From Homoserinimonas sp. OAct 916 (GTDB lineage: Bacteria > Actinomycetota > Actinomycetes > Actinomycetales > Microbacteriaceae), in the NCBI RefSeq assembly GCF_003260275.1, contig NZ_QJHB01000017.1:1-34140 (forward strand): 34,140 nt of DNA, written 5' to 3'. A program made the translations under genes and the position numbers. The notes below the pieces were generated by a model. That model ran no database searches. It saw only the letters and a list, made by a program, of their open reading frames with translations, and had not been told where the DNA came from. Below, piece after piece: positions 1 through 7,124 of the stretch; the first letter of the stretch is position 1; each line of letters starts with the position of its first letter.

Positions 1-279
1 GATCGCGATCTTTGCGTCGGGCAACCATGGCAGAAGCGGTGCTGGTGCCACCGGCTGAAGCCCGGCCGCTCCAGGCTGGCGTCCATCACGAGTCAAGCGC
101 ATCCAAGTGGCCAAGTCCGCGCAGGTAAACCACATGCCACCGCCGGGTGCCAGCCCGTCCAGAGTCCACGGCACGGCGGGGCGTCCGCCCAGTAGTCCCT
201 TCTCCCATCCGTGAGGCAGGCCGGCCCGGGTGACGGAAAGGGATGTGCCTGTCAGATCAAAAGGGGTGAGAATCCGCAT
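1..279 (-). pseudogene. Serine hydrolase (beta-lactamase family) C-terminal fragment
   Basis: This frame is open from about position 279 to the window edge at 1 (and continues beyond). Read on the minus strand it gives RILTPFDLTGTSLS, then GLPHGWEKG, then LDGLAPGGGMWFTCADLATW. This succession resembles the 'RILxPLGMTDTSL ... LAPAGGLWSTAxDLAR' stretch of class C beta-lactamase-like serine hydrolases and D-Ala-D-Ala carboxypeptidases (PF00144). The N-terminal half, which would hold the catalytic SxxK and YxN motifs, is absent: the similarity stops where the integrase similarity begins. I infer a gene truncated by, or carried at the edge of, the integrated element. The family call rests on motif appearance only. 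Confidence 0.5.
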
Positions 280-1391
280 ACCGGGCACGTGTGCGCTGGA
301 CAGAACCCTCGACGAAAAAACGCCTCGCCCGAGTCAGCCACGTCCATACAATGGCTGAGGTCGAAGCGTTCTTCACCCAGATGAAGACCGCCACCGAGAC
401 CGGCAGCGACACCACCATCACGTTGGTCGAGTACGTCAACTCCATCGGGGCCCGCTGGAAGCGCGGGTTGGACCTCACCTCCACCGCCGAGTTATATGAC
501 GCCGGCCTGCGCTCGCGCGTCCTTCCCGCACTGGGCCACATCAAGGTAGCCAACATCGGCGCCGGAATGATCGACCGCACCATTGACCGGTGGGAAACCG
601 ATCTAAGTGCGTCGACGATCAAGAACTCCATCGCACCGTTTGTTCGCGTGCTCGATGAGGCCACCCGGGACGATATCATCGCCATCAATCCTGCCAAACA
701 CCGAGCCCGGCGCAGCTTCAACAAGAACATCAGCCGCGGCACCGGAACACTCCGAACCCACGCGATCCCCGATCTCGCAACCCTGACCAAGCTCGCCGAA
801 GCATGCGCGAGGATCCATCAAAGCTACTCCGACCACGTCATGCTCGCCGCACTCCTGGCCGCCCGCGGCTCGGAAGTCTCCGGCCTGCTCGTCGGCGACA
901 TCGACTGAACCAACCGCGTCGTCACAATCGAACGACAGCTCTACCCCGGCAGCGGGGGCCTTGTCACCAAACAGACGAAGGGCCGACGAGCACGCTACGT
1001 GCCGATCCTAAACGCCCTGGAGCCGGTCCTTCATCGTCTCACAGACGGCAAGACCCCCGACGACCCTCTTTTACGAGGACCGCGTGGCGGAGTGCTGACC
1101 ACGGCGACGGTCCGTGACGCAACCAAGTGGGAGCATCTGGTCGCTGAGCTCGGCCTTCCCGGGCTCACCCGACATGGACTCCGGCACACGGGAGCGACCT
1201 GGCTCGCCGACTCAGGGGTACCGCTGCACGTACTCCAGCAAATCCTCGGCCACCAATCGATCGAGACCACCACGGCCTACCTGCATCCCGACCACCGTCA
1301 CCTTGCCGAAGCCGCTGAGCAGGCCAACCGATTCTTGTCCCAGTCGCCCAACCGAAGACAGGAGAAACTCCCCTACACACCAACTCTGTGA
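270..1391 (+). pseudogene. Tyrosine-recombinase integrase broken by an in-frame TGA
   Basis: The frame from GTG 291 reads a phage-type integrase for 205 residues, meets TGA at 906-908, and continues in the same frame to the stop at 1389-1391. The downstream half still matches the family. The catalytic set is complete but split: Arg in AARGSEVSGLL (upstream of the TGA), then Lys in TKQTKGRRARYVP, HGLRH, LGHQS and the Tyr of TTAYLHPD (downstream). The stop lies just after GDID, where integrases commonly have Trp, so a TGG-to-TGA change is the simplest explanation. Integrase-like residues (YRARVRW) also extend upstream of GTG 291 to a TGA at 267-269, so the N-terminus may be damaged too. It would catalyse site-specific integration and excision. 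It points towards the 3' end of the tRNA-Pro gene 156 bp away. Confidence 0.85.
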
Positions 1392-1453
1392 CCTGCTCAA
1401 CACGATGAGCTCCGGTGCCTCAAAGGCCGCCGGAACCTCACCATGCCACAAAA

Positions 1454-1489
1454 ATTGGTCCACTCCGGGGACTTATTGGTCCACTCCGG
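1454..1489. repeat. 15-bp direct repeat, 21-bp period
   Basis: ATTGGTCCACTCCGG occurs at 1454-1468 and 1475-1489, exactly 21 bp (two helical turns) apart, between the integrase remnant and the tRNA-Pro gene. The position suits arm-type integrase or excisionase sites. Multiple short repeats are also typical of some insertion-sequence ends such as the IS21 family. I cannot tell which. Confidence 0.6.
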
Positions 1490-1505
1490 AGCTTCCAAGA
1501 CGACG

Positions 1506-1540
1506 AAGCCCTGATGAACAAACCGCTCTCATCAGGGCTT
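1506..1540. terminator. Hairpin terminator between integrase and tRNA-Pro
   Basis: AAGCCCTGATGA (1506-1517) and TCATCAGGGCTT (1529-1540) form a 12-bp perfect stem with an 11-nt loop. On the plus strand it is followed by TTTATT, a good intrinsic terminator for transcription coming from the integrase side. On the minus strand it follows the tRNA-Pro 3' end and is followed by a weaker U-tract, so it may serve both directions. Confidence 0.7.
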
Positions 1541-1546
1541 TTATTG

Positions 1547-1620
<74 letters not shown>

Positions 1621-1863
1621 TGACCTCATTCTCAAGAGTAGTGAAGTTATTCACCGCTCGACGCGACGTGAGGCAACTCGATAATCCTAGCCGTTCCTGA
1701 AGCGACTTGCTTGTCGGGGTGCACGACTCGAAGGTCCCTCGTTTCTCGCGCCGCTCCGAAAGCCAGGCTCATTTGAGTTGTGTCGGCGACGCCAGTATCC
1801 CTCGCTGCCCCCCGAACGCTCGAGAACGGATCAACCCACACACAACGGGCCCAAGAAATTTGG

Positions 1864-1936
1864 AGGTGCCGACAGGATTCGAACCTATAAAATCTCGCTC
1901 TGCAAGCGAGCCCCTTGACCATTCGGGCACAGCACC
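1864..1936 (-). tRNA. tRNA-Cys (anticodon GCA)
   Basis: Minus-strand cloverleaf with acceptor GGTGCTG/CGGCACC, anticodon arm CTCGC-TTGCAGA-GCGAG giving GCA, and a T loop GTTCGAAT. The discriminator is U, an identity element of tRNA-Cys. CCA is not encoded. It lies 86 bp downstream of rtcB on the same strand. Confidence 0.95.
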
Positions 1937-2022
1937 GTGGTGTTCTCAATCCGCGCTGTTACGCGCATTCTCACCGGCTACAACGCTACATGACGGATGA
2001 CGCCAGGCAGAATCCGCCCCCC

Positions 2023-3252
2023 TCACCCCTTTACACACAACACCGTTCGCAGGTGCTGCACGACCTCGACCAGATCTTTCTGCGCCTCCAACACCGAATG
2101 CAAGTCCTTGTACGCTTCTGGAAGCTCATCGATGATGCCGGCATCGCGCCTGGACTCGACGTTGCCCAGCTGCGCGGCGATCGCCGCCGCACCCCGGTCG
2201 TTGCGGGTGAATGCCCGCCGTGCCGCAGTGCGGCTCATCCGCCGGCCGGCACCATGCGACGCAGACTGGAAAGAGGCCGGATTGCCGAGACCACGCACCA
2301 CATGGCTGCCGGTTCCCATAGATCCGGGGATGAGCGCCAGGTCACCGCTGCCGGCACGAATGGCACCTTTGCGCGTGACCAGCATGGGTCTGCCGTCGAT
2401 CTGCTCTTCGGCAACGTAGTTGTGGTGCACGTTGATCGGCTCATCGAAGGTGACGTCGTGGCCGTCGAAGTGCTCCTCGACGATGCGCTTGAACAGACCC
2501 ATCATCACTGCGCGAGAGCGCAACGCGAACTCCTGCGCCCACTCGAGGTCGCGCCGGTACGCGGCCATCTCAGCGGTGTCCCGAAAGAACACGGCCAGGT
2601 CGCGGTCAGGCAGATCTTGGTTGTGCGGCAGGCCCTTCGCCACACTGATGTGGATGTCCGCGAGTTCCTTGCCGATATTTCGGGAGCCGGAGTGCAGGGT
2701 CAACCAGACCCGATCGTCAGCATCCAGACACAGCTCAATGAAGTGATTGCCGCCGCCCAAGGTGCCCATCTGGGCCTGCGCCCGGGTCTCCAGGTACTGC
2801 ACCCCGTCGTCGAGATCGCGAAACTTCGACCAGAACGATTGCCAACCGCGCTCCAGCCCGAGCGCCTTCACGTCGACGTTCTCATCGTGGCTGTGAAACC
2901 CGACCGGGATGCGCGACTCGATCGCGCTTCGCAACGAATGGAGGTTGTCTGGCAGGTCATGGGCGAACAGGTTGGTGCGCACACCCGACACACCGCATCC
3001 GATATCCACCCCGACGGCAGCCGGCGAAATGGCATGCTCCATCGCGATGACAGACCCGACCGTCGCACCTTTGCCGAGGTGCACATCCGGCATCACCCGC
3101 AACCCGTGCACCCACGGCAGGGCCGCGATGTTTCGCAGTTGCTGCAACGCCTGCTCGTCGACATCGCGTTCCGTCGCCCACATGAGCGTCGGAGCCTTCG
3201 CACCGCGAAGCTCGACCGGGTAGCTATCCCGTACCCGCTTCACACGCCTCAC
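2023..3252 (-). CDS. rtcB: RtcB-family RNA-splicing/repair ligase
   Basis: RtcB joins RNA ends carrying 2',3'-cyclic phosphate or 3'-phosphate to 5'-hydroxyl ends, using GTP and Mn2+. The 409-residue protein shows the family signatures in order: MPDVHLGKG, VGVDIGCGV (metal-binding Asp and Cys), GTLGGGNHFIEL, HSGSRNIG, VHHNYV, GSMGTGSHVV, and SASHGAGRRMSR, whose His is the guanylylated residue in characterised RtcB proteins. All metal and nucleotide ligands I can identify are present, so it should be active. The start is GTG 3252, overlapping the upstream gene's TGA as GTGA, so the two are translationally coupled. No rtcA or rtcR is nearby; the neighbours are a small unknown gene and tRNA genes. 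Length suits the short actinobacterial RtcB form. Confidence 0.93.
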   Translation of the reverse strand: MRRVKRVRDSYPVELRGAKAPTLMWATERDVDEQALQQLRNIAALPWVHGLRVMPDVHLGKGATVGSVIAMEHAISPAAVGVDIGCGVSGVRTNLFAHDLPDNLHSLRSAIESRIPVGFHSHDENVDVKALGLERGWQSFWSKFRDLDDGVQYLETRAQAQMGTLGGGNHFIELCLDADDRVWLTLHSGSRNIGKELADIHISVAKGLPHNQDLPDRDLAVFFRDTAEMAAYRRDLEWAQEFALRSRAVMMGLFKRIVEEHFDGHDVTFDEPINVHHNYVAEEQIDGRPMLVTRKGAIRAGSGDLALIPGSMGTGSHVVRGLGNPASFQSASHGAGRRMSRTAARRAFTRNDRGAAAIAAQLGNVESRRDAGIIDELPEAYKDLHSVLEAQKDLVEVVQHLRTVLCVKG

Positions 3253-3599
3253 GCAGCAACCAGACCCGCCGTCTGGTGGTAGACGGTCGTCAATGCGTCA
3301 TACTGCTCCGGCGTGAGCTCGTCACGGTACAAGTCGGCGAGCACTGCCCACCGCAGCGCGCCGAGGATTCGCTCACGACCGGAGATACGCCCGAATGCCG
3401 CCATGGCACCCCCGATGGTCTCGGTAACTTCCGTCACATGGTCGGCATAGCCTTCCAACCGCACTAGGATGTTCCGGCCATCGACGAACTGGTCGTGCGC
3501 CTCACGGCTCGCTGTTCTGCGAAACACGTCATTCTGTCGGCCGGCTTCACGAAATTGCTCGTGGGTGAAGCCGGTGATGCATTTCAATATTTGGTTCAT
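3249..3599 (-). CDS. Unrecognised 116-residue protein coupled to rtcB
   Basis: I do not recognise the family. It is a soluble, mostly helical-looking protein with no signal peptide or membrane segment, and phrases such as GFTHEQFREAGRQ and DELTPEQYDALTTVYHQTAG suggest helix-turn-helix-like or helical-bundle packing without a recognisable motif. It starts at ATG 3599 after a strong ribosome-binding site (GAGAGGTGAG, about 8 nt upstream), and its stop overlaps the rtcB start by 4 nt. The coupling argues that the two products work together, for example as a substrate adaptor or regulator of RNA repair; that role is inference from position only. Confidence 0.8.
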   Translation of the reverse strand: MNQILKCITGFTHEQFREAGRQNDVFRRTASREAHDQFVDGRNILVRLEGYADHVTEVTETIGGAMAAFGRISGRERILGALRWAVLADLYRDELTPEQYDALTTVYHQTAGLVAA

Positions 3600-3925
3600 G
3601 ATTTCTCACCTCTCACGTATCTGCGGCGCTGCGACCAGCTGGTGGGATTGACTCCCCCCGAACCGTCACCGATGACGGTTCCCGTCTCTTTCAATGGGTA
3701 TGGTTTTGGCAGCGAGTTTCTTTCGCGCATGCCTTGCAACAACTGTGGAAGTCGCCTTTATCTGCGACCATTCGGCCAGGCCCGGTGGCCTTCCCAAACG
3801 AGCATGATGCCCCGCCGACGGCGTGCCCTGGTGGCCCTGCCGCCGTTCTTGACTCTGACCCTCTTGATACTGTCTTTGTCGAATCTGGCGTGGCCGACTC
3901 AATGACTTCGACGTCGGTTCTTTCG
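3600..3925. other. Gap between rtcB operon and tRNA-Asp; no confident gene
   Basis: The stretch contains the hairpin at 3661-3680 and the 5' leader of the rtcB operon. On the minus strand two overlapping frames stay open directly behind tRNA-Asp. One of them ends near 3691 with a Cys-rich tail (DFHSCCKACAKETRC), which could be a small zinc-binding protein, but it has no good start or ribosome-binding site. I leave it uncalled. Confidence 0.4.
3661..3680. terminator. Short hairpin, possible terminator
   Basis: AACCGTCA-CCGA-TGACGGTT is a perfect 8-bp stem with a 4-nt loop, placed downstream of tRNA-Asp and upstream of the rtcB-pair start on the minus strand. There is no clear U-tract on either side, so termination strength is uncertain. 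Confidence 0.45.
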
Positions 3926-4000
3926 CGACCCCGACCGGATTTGAACCGGCGACCTCCACCGTGACAGGGTGGCGAGCACTCCAAACTGCTCCACGGGGCC
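3926..4000 (-). tRNA. tRNA-Asp (anticodon GTC)
   Basis: Minus-strand cloverleaf with acceptor GGCCCCG/CGGGGTC, anticodon arm CCACC-CTGTCAC-GGTGG giving GTC, T arm GCCGG-TTCAAAT-CCGGT and discriminator G, the usual base for tRNA-Asp. CCA is not encoded. Confidence 0.95.
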
Positions 4001-4097
4001 ATCTCGAACCTGTGCCGGGCTCGGCTGGATGAGCCGGTGATCTCACCCGATCGATGTGCAAGTCGATTGATGCGCCAATCCACGTCCCGCTACAAAC

Positions 4098-4106
4098 ATA
4101 ATACCA
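4098..4106 (-). promoter_or_regulatory. Extended -10 promoter for tRNA-Asp
   Basis: Minus-strand TGGTATTAT is an exact extended -10 (TGn + TATTAT). A start site near 4091 would leave a leader of about 90 nt before the tRNA 5' end at 4000. No convincing -35 is visible, as is usual with extended -10 promoters. Confidence 0.55.
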
Positions 4107-4216
4107 GATCAGCAAGAATTTCTGAGATCGTGGGCACCGACGGTGGTGTTGGCCAGCCCATTTAGACCCTTTCGGAATCCGCAAAGCCAAAGTACTGATG
4201 GGATACGGTGAACGAA

Positions 4217-4233
4217 GGCAGATCGAATCTGCC
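4217..4233 (+). promoter_or_regulatory. Perfect inverted repeat just upstream of the cupin ribosome-binding site
   Basis: GGCAGAT-CGA-ATCTGCC is a 7-bp palindrome with a 3-nt centre, ending 2 nt before GGAGG (4236-4240). It could be an operator or a small hairpin in the leader of the cupin gene. Confidence 0.4.
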
Positions 4234-4245
4234 TCGGAGGTGCAC

Positions 4246-4602
4246 ATGATGCGAAAGACGTCGCTGACAGCGTTGGCACGGCACGAGCTCGAGCACGCGT
4301 CCGAGCTTGCGAGCGGCCGGAGCGCAACCACCGTGTTCGGCGGGCACGACAGAACACTGCGACAGACCGTCATCGCGATGCGAGCGGGACAATCGCTGGC
4401 CGAACACGAGAGCCCGGGCGAGGCCACGGTGCACGTGCTCACCGGACGGGTCATTCTTCACGCCGGCGAGCGCAAATGGTCAGGCTGGGTCGGCGATCTG
4501 ATCATCGTTCCCGACGCGCCTCACTCGCTCGAGGCGGTCGAAGACTCCGTGGTTCTGCTGACCGTGGCGAAAGTCATGCCGCAGGCCCACGCACAGTCGT
4601 AG
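4246..4602 (+). CDS. Small cupin-domain protein
   Basis: A roughly 118-residue single-cupin protein. The core is visible as RTLRQTVIAMRAGQSLAEHE (first cupin strand set), GEATVHVLTGRVILHAG (turn and second motif) and GDLIIVPDAPHSLEAVEDS (proline-His motif near the end). Cupins of this size are metal-binding sensors, isomerases or dioxygenase-like proteins; the substrate cannot be read from sequence. I place the start at ATG 4246 or 4249 because GGAGG at 4236-4240 lies 5-8 nt upstream; an upstream in-frame ATG at 4198 precedes the ribosome-binding site and is unlikely. It stands alone, facing the J-domain gene. Its stop codon lies inside an 18-bp tandem duplication. Confidence 0.8.
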   Translation: MMRKTSLTALARHELEHASELASGRSATTVFGGHDRTLRQTVIAMRAGQSLAEHESPGEATVHVLTGRVILHAGERKWSGWVGDLIIVPDAPHSLEAVEDSVVLLTVAKVMPQAHAQS

Positions 4603-4629
4603 GCCAAAGCTCAGTCATAGGCCCAAGCT
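4594..4629. repeat. 18-bp tandem duplication over the cupin stop codon
   Basis: CAGTCGTAGGCCAAAGCT (4594-4611) is followed directly by CAGTCATAGGCCCAAGCT (4612-4629), 16 of 18 bases identical. The first copy contains the TAG stop of the cupin gene and the second copy repeats it, so the duplication is silent for the protein. Confidence 0.7.
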
Positions 4630-4657
4630 CATGCTCGGGCCCCGCGCAGCCTCGCGC

Positions 4658-5602
4658 TCAGATGAACACGATGCCGTTCTGCAACCTCGTGCGCACCTCG
4701 AACACCTCGTCCACACTGGTGCGCGGCCCGTCACTGACACCGTCGCGCAGCAACTGCGGCAGAAGCGACCGCCTCACCACCACGGTGTCGGCGTTGCGTC
4801 CGCGCTTGACGGAGACCATCGGTTCGGCCAGATCATCATCTGGCACCACGATGACACGTGCGGTGAACTTGACTCCGAGCGCACGCCCGAGCGTCTTGGC
4901 TCCCCGGGTGAGGGCTCGCACCGGCTCATCCCCTGCGCGAACGGGGTCACCGGTGATCTCACCACGCACGACCTTCACCGGGCTCCCCCAGTCCTCCGAG
5001 AGAATCGCGAACAACCCGGCCGGCCCGAGCACCACATGGTCGATCTTGCCCGAAAGCGAGTGCAGGTCACGCCCGGTCGCGACATCACTCCAGATGGTGT
5101 AGCCGATGCCAAGGGCAGAAACCTGCTTCACGGTGGCCTCCTGCGCCAGCGCCTTCGCCAGCCAGTGCCGCACCTCACGCGGCGCCGAACGCACCAACGC
5201 CGGGTCGTACGGGTCATCCACCGTCACTCCACGGCCGGCCCACTCCCGAATCAGTGCCAAGAACTGCACCCTGGCCGCTCCACCCGGATGACCGTAGCTG
5301 CGCGCCCGAGGCCTCGACCGCTGCGCGGGCTTACGGGCCGTCGGCGGCTGCGGCGCGTAGGTCTCATGCACCGGTTCGGACACCCGCCAGTTGCGGCCGC
5401 GTTCGTATGCGGCCCGCGCATCCGGGGTGCCCACCTTCTCCCACGCCGTCTGCACCGCCTGGAACTTGGCCGCCTCTCCCCCGGTATCCGGATGAGTCTG
5501 CCTGGCCTGCTTGCGATAGGCGCGCCGCAACTCCTCCTGGCTGGCCTTCGCGCTCACGCCGAGCACCTCGTACGGCGTGCGCGCGGCCGGACTCTCGGGC
5601 AT
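4658..5602 (-). CDS. J-domain protein with a nuclease-related C-terminal region
   Basis: The N-terminus (TPYEVLGVSAKASQEELRRA) and the HPD motif in QTHPDTGGEAAKFQAV are a classical J domain, the part of DnaJ proteins that stimulates DnaK ATPase. After a basic, proline-rich linker, the C-terminal half (for example KIDHVVLGPAGLFAILSE) resembles the NERD/nuclease-related fold often fused to other domains in actinobacteria; that second assignment is tentative. No zinc fingers or substrate-binding C-domain of true DnaJ is present, so it is a specialised co-chaperone. I choose ATG 5602 because the J domain begins nine residues later; the longer open frame upstream is not family-like. A ribosome-binding site is not obvious. 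About 315 residues. Confidence 0.82.
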   Translation of the reverse strand: MPESPAARTPYEVLGVSAKASQEELRRAYRKQARQTHPDTGGEAAKFQAVQTAWEKVGTPDARAAYERGRNWRVSEPVHETYAPQPPTARKPAQRSRPRARSYGHPGGAARVQFLALIREWAGRGVTVDDPYDPALVRSAPREVRHWLAKALAQEATVKQVSALGIGYTIWSDVATGRDLHSLSGKIDHVVLGPAGLFAILSEDWGSPVKVVRGEITGDPVRAGDEPVRALTRGAKTLGRALGVKFTARVIVVPDDDLAEPMVSVKRGRNADTVVVRRSLLPQLLRDGVSDGPRTSVDEVFEVRTRLQNGIVFI

Positions 5603-5782
5603 TCGAGGGAGAACTTTCTTTCGGGGATGAGGCGCAGGATGACGTCGCCCGAGATACGACGATACCTGCCAACGCCACAGGTTGCCGAATTCGTGGCACG
5701 TCCCGCGTTCGCCTCCGTGCAACCGAGGCCTCTGAGCGCGAAACTCAGCGCGGGTTGAAAGCGCGCACCCCGCAGGGGCGCC

Positions 5783-6169
5783 CTACTCGCTCAGCACGGA
5801 GAGCACATTGCCAGCCGGGTCCTTGAACCAGGCGATGTCGGGGCCGTGGCCGCGCATGATCCCCTTCGCGTCGGTGCTCATCCCGCCCATGTCTGAGTCG
5901 TCGTAGATCTTCGTGCGCACCCCCAGTTCGTTCAACTGGTCGACGGCGGCCTCGACGTCATCGACCACGAAATTCAACATGGTGTAGCTGGCGGGCTGGT
6001 GATCTTCTTTCGGGTAGAGCAGCACCTGCGCCCCACCGGGCAGCGTGATCCTGGCAGTGCCCATCTCGCCGTCGACGACGGCCAGGCCGAGCGTCTCGCC
6101 ATAGAACCTCTTCGCCGCGGCGAGGTCGTCCACACTGAAGCCGGATAGTGCGTGAGTCGGAGTAAACAT
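5783..6169 (-). CDS. VOC-superfamily (glyoxalase/bleomycin resistance-like) protein
   Basis: A 128-residue protein with the paired beta-alpha-beta-beta-beta modules of the vicinal-oxygen-chelate fold: SGFSVDDLAAAKRFYGETLG at the N-terminus and MLNFVVDDVEAAVDQLNELG in the middle, ending in FKDPAGNVLSVLSE, where the Glu is a usual metal ligand. Members are lyases, isomerases, dioxygenases or drug-sequestering proteins; the substrate cannot be read. The start ATG 6169 is the one that begins the fold; the ribosome-binding site is weak. It is divergent from the phosphoribosyltransferase gene, with about 200 bp between them. Confidence 0.85.
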   Translation of the reverse strand: MFTPTHALSGFSVDDLAAAKRFYGETLGLAVVDGEMGTARITLPGGAQVLLYPKEDHQPASYTMLNFVVDDVEAAVDQLNELGVRTKIYDDSDMGGMSTDAKGIMRGHGPDIAWFKDPAGNVLSVLSE

Positions 6170-6370
6170 GAGATCTGCACTTTCGCCGAGGGCCCCGCGT
6201 CGACCGCCGAGCACCGTGATTGTATATGGCAATTTCACAACGTCCGCGCCCGATCGGCAACCATTTTTCCGATCCGGGCGACAAAGTGAGAAGCTGGAAG
6301 GCATATCCGATGAGCCGTGATGCCGTGGCCGCGCCCCAGCGAAGCGGTTTGCTCGCACAGGAGTTGACCC

Positions 6371-6988
6371 ATGTTGTTTCGTGATCGAACCGACGCCGGC
6401 CGAAAATTGGCCGCCCGCCTCGAGGATCTGGCCGCCGAGAAGCCCATCATCCTGGCCCTGCCCCGCGGTGGGGTGCCGGTGGCCGGCGAGGTCGCGCTGG
6501 CCCTGGATGCCCCCCTCGACGTCATCGTTGTGCGCAAACTAGGGGCACCGTTCAACGAGGAGTTCGCGATGGGCGCCATCGGCGACGGCGTCGAGGTGCT
6601 GCACGACGAGACGATCCGCTCCCTGAACGTGACACCCGCGCAGCTGGAGAAAGTGCGGGCGCGAGAACGGGCGGAACTCGACCGGAGACTGGCGCGGTTC
6701 CGGGCCGGGCGACCGCCTCTCGACCTGCAGGGGCGAACCGCAGTCGTGGTCGATGATGGCATCGCCACCGGTGCCACGGCGATGGCCGCGTGCGCCGTGG
6801 CGCGCGCTCTCGGCGCCGCCCGCGTCGTGCTGGCCGTACCGGTGGCCCCGCCCGACTTCGACCCCGGCGACCAGGTCGACGAGTTCATCTGTCTGGAGAG
6901 GCCGCCGCATTTCATGGCGATCGGACAGTGGTACACCGACTTCACCCAGACGACCGACGATGAGGTGTTGCGCTGGCTGGAGAAGTAG
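6371..6988 (+). CDS. Phosphoribosyltransferase-family protein
   Basis: A 205-residue single-domain protein. The N-terminal MLFRDRTDAGRKLAARL and LPRGGVPVAGEVA, then VVVDDGIATGATAMAA (the PRPP-binding loop with two acidic residues) define a type I phosphoribosyltransferase fold. The conserved FNEEFAMGAIGDG and QWYTDFTQTTDDEV stretches are shared by a widespread 'predicted phosphoribosyltransferase' group, often found next to hydrolases or stress genes, whose substrate is not established. The start ATG 6371 follows AGGAG at a good distance. It is monocistronic, convergent with the aminotransferase gene. Confidence 0.88.
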   Translation: MLFRDRTDAGRKLAARLEDLAAEKPIILALPRGGVPVAGEVALALDAPLDVIVVRKLGAPFNEEFAMGAIGDGVEVLHDETIRSLNVTPAQLEKVRARERAELDRRLARFRAGRPPLDLQGRTAVVVDDGIATGATAMAACAVARALGAARVVLAVPVAPPDFDPGDQVDEFICLERPPHFMAIGQWYTDFTQTTDDEVLRWLEK

Positions 6989-7124
6989 CCAATGCCTCGG
7001 CCGGCTGCTCCACCCGTGTCCCTCGGATCATTGCCGACGTCGGATGTTCCCGACGCCTGTTTTGTCGAACGAGCCAGCGAATGTGACCGCCGTGCGTGCC
7101 ACATCGACGTGATAGCCGGATGCG

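Noticed and set aside
1915-3282. Plus-strand 455-codon frame opposite rtcB
   Set aside because: Shadow of rtcB; composition is His/Arg/Val-rich without motifs.
4001-4090. Another tRNA upstream of tRNA-Asp
   Set aside because: No cloverleaf: the possible stems do not include a T loop or acceptor match; it is the tRNA-Asp leader.
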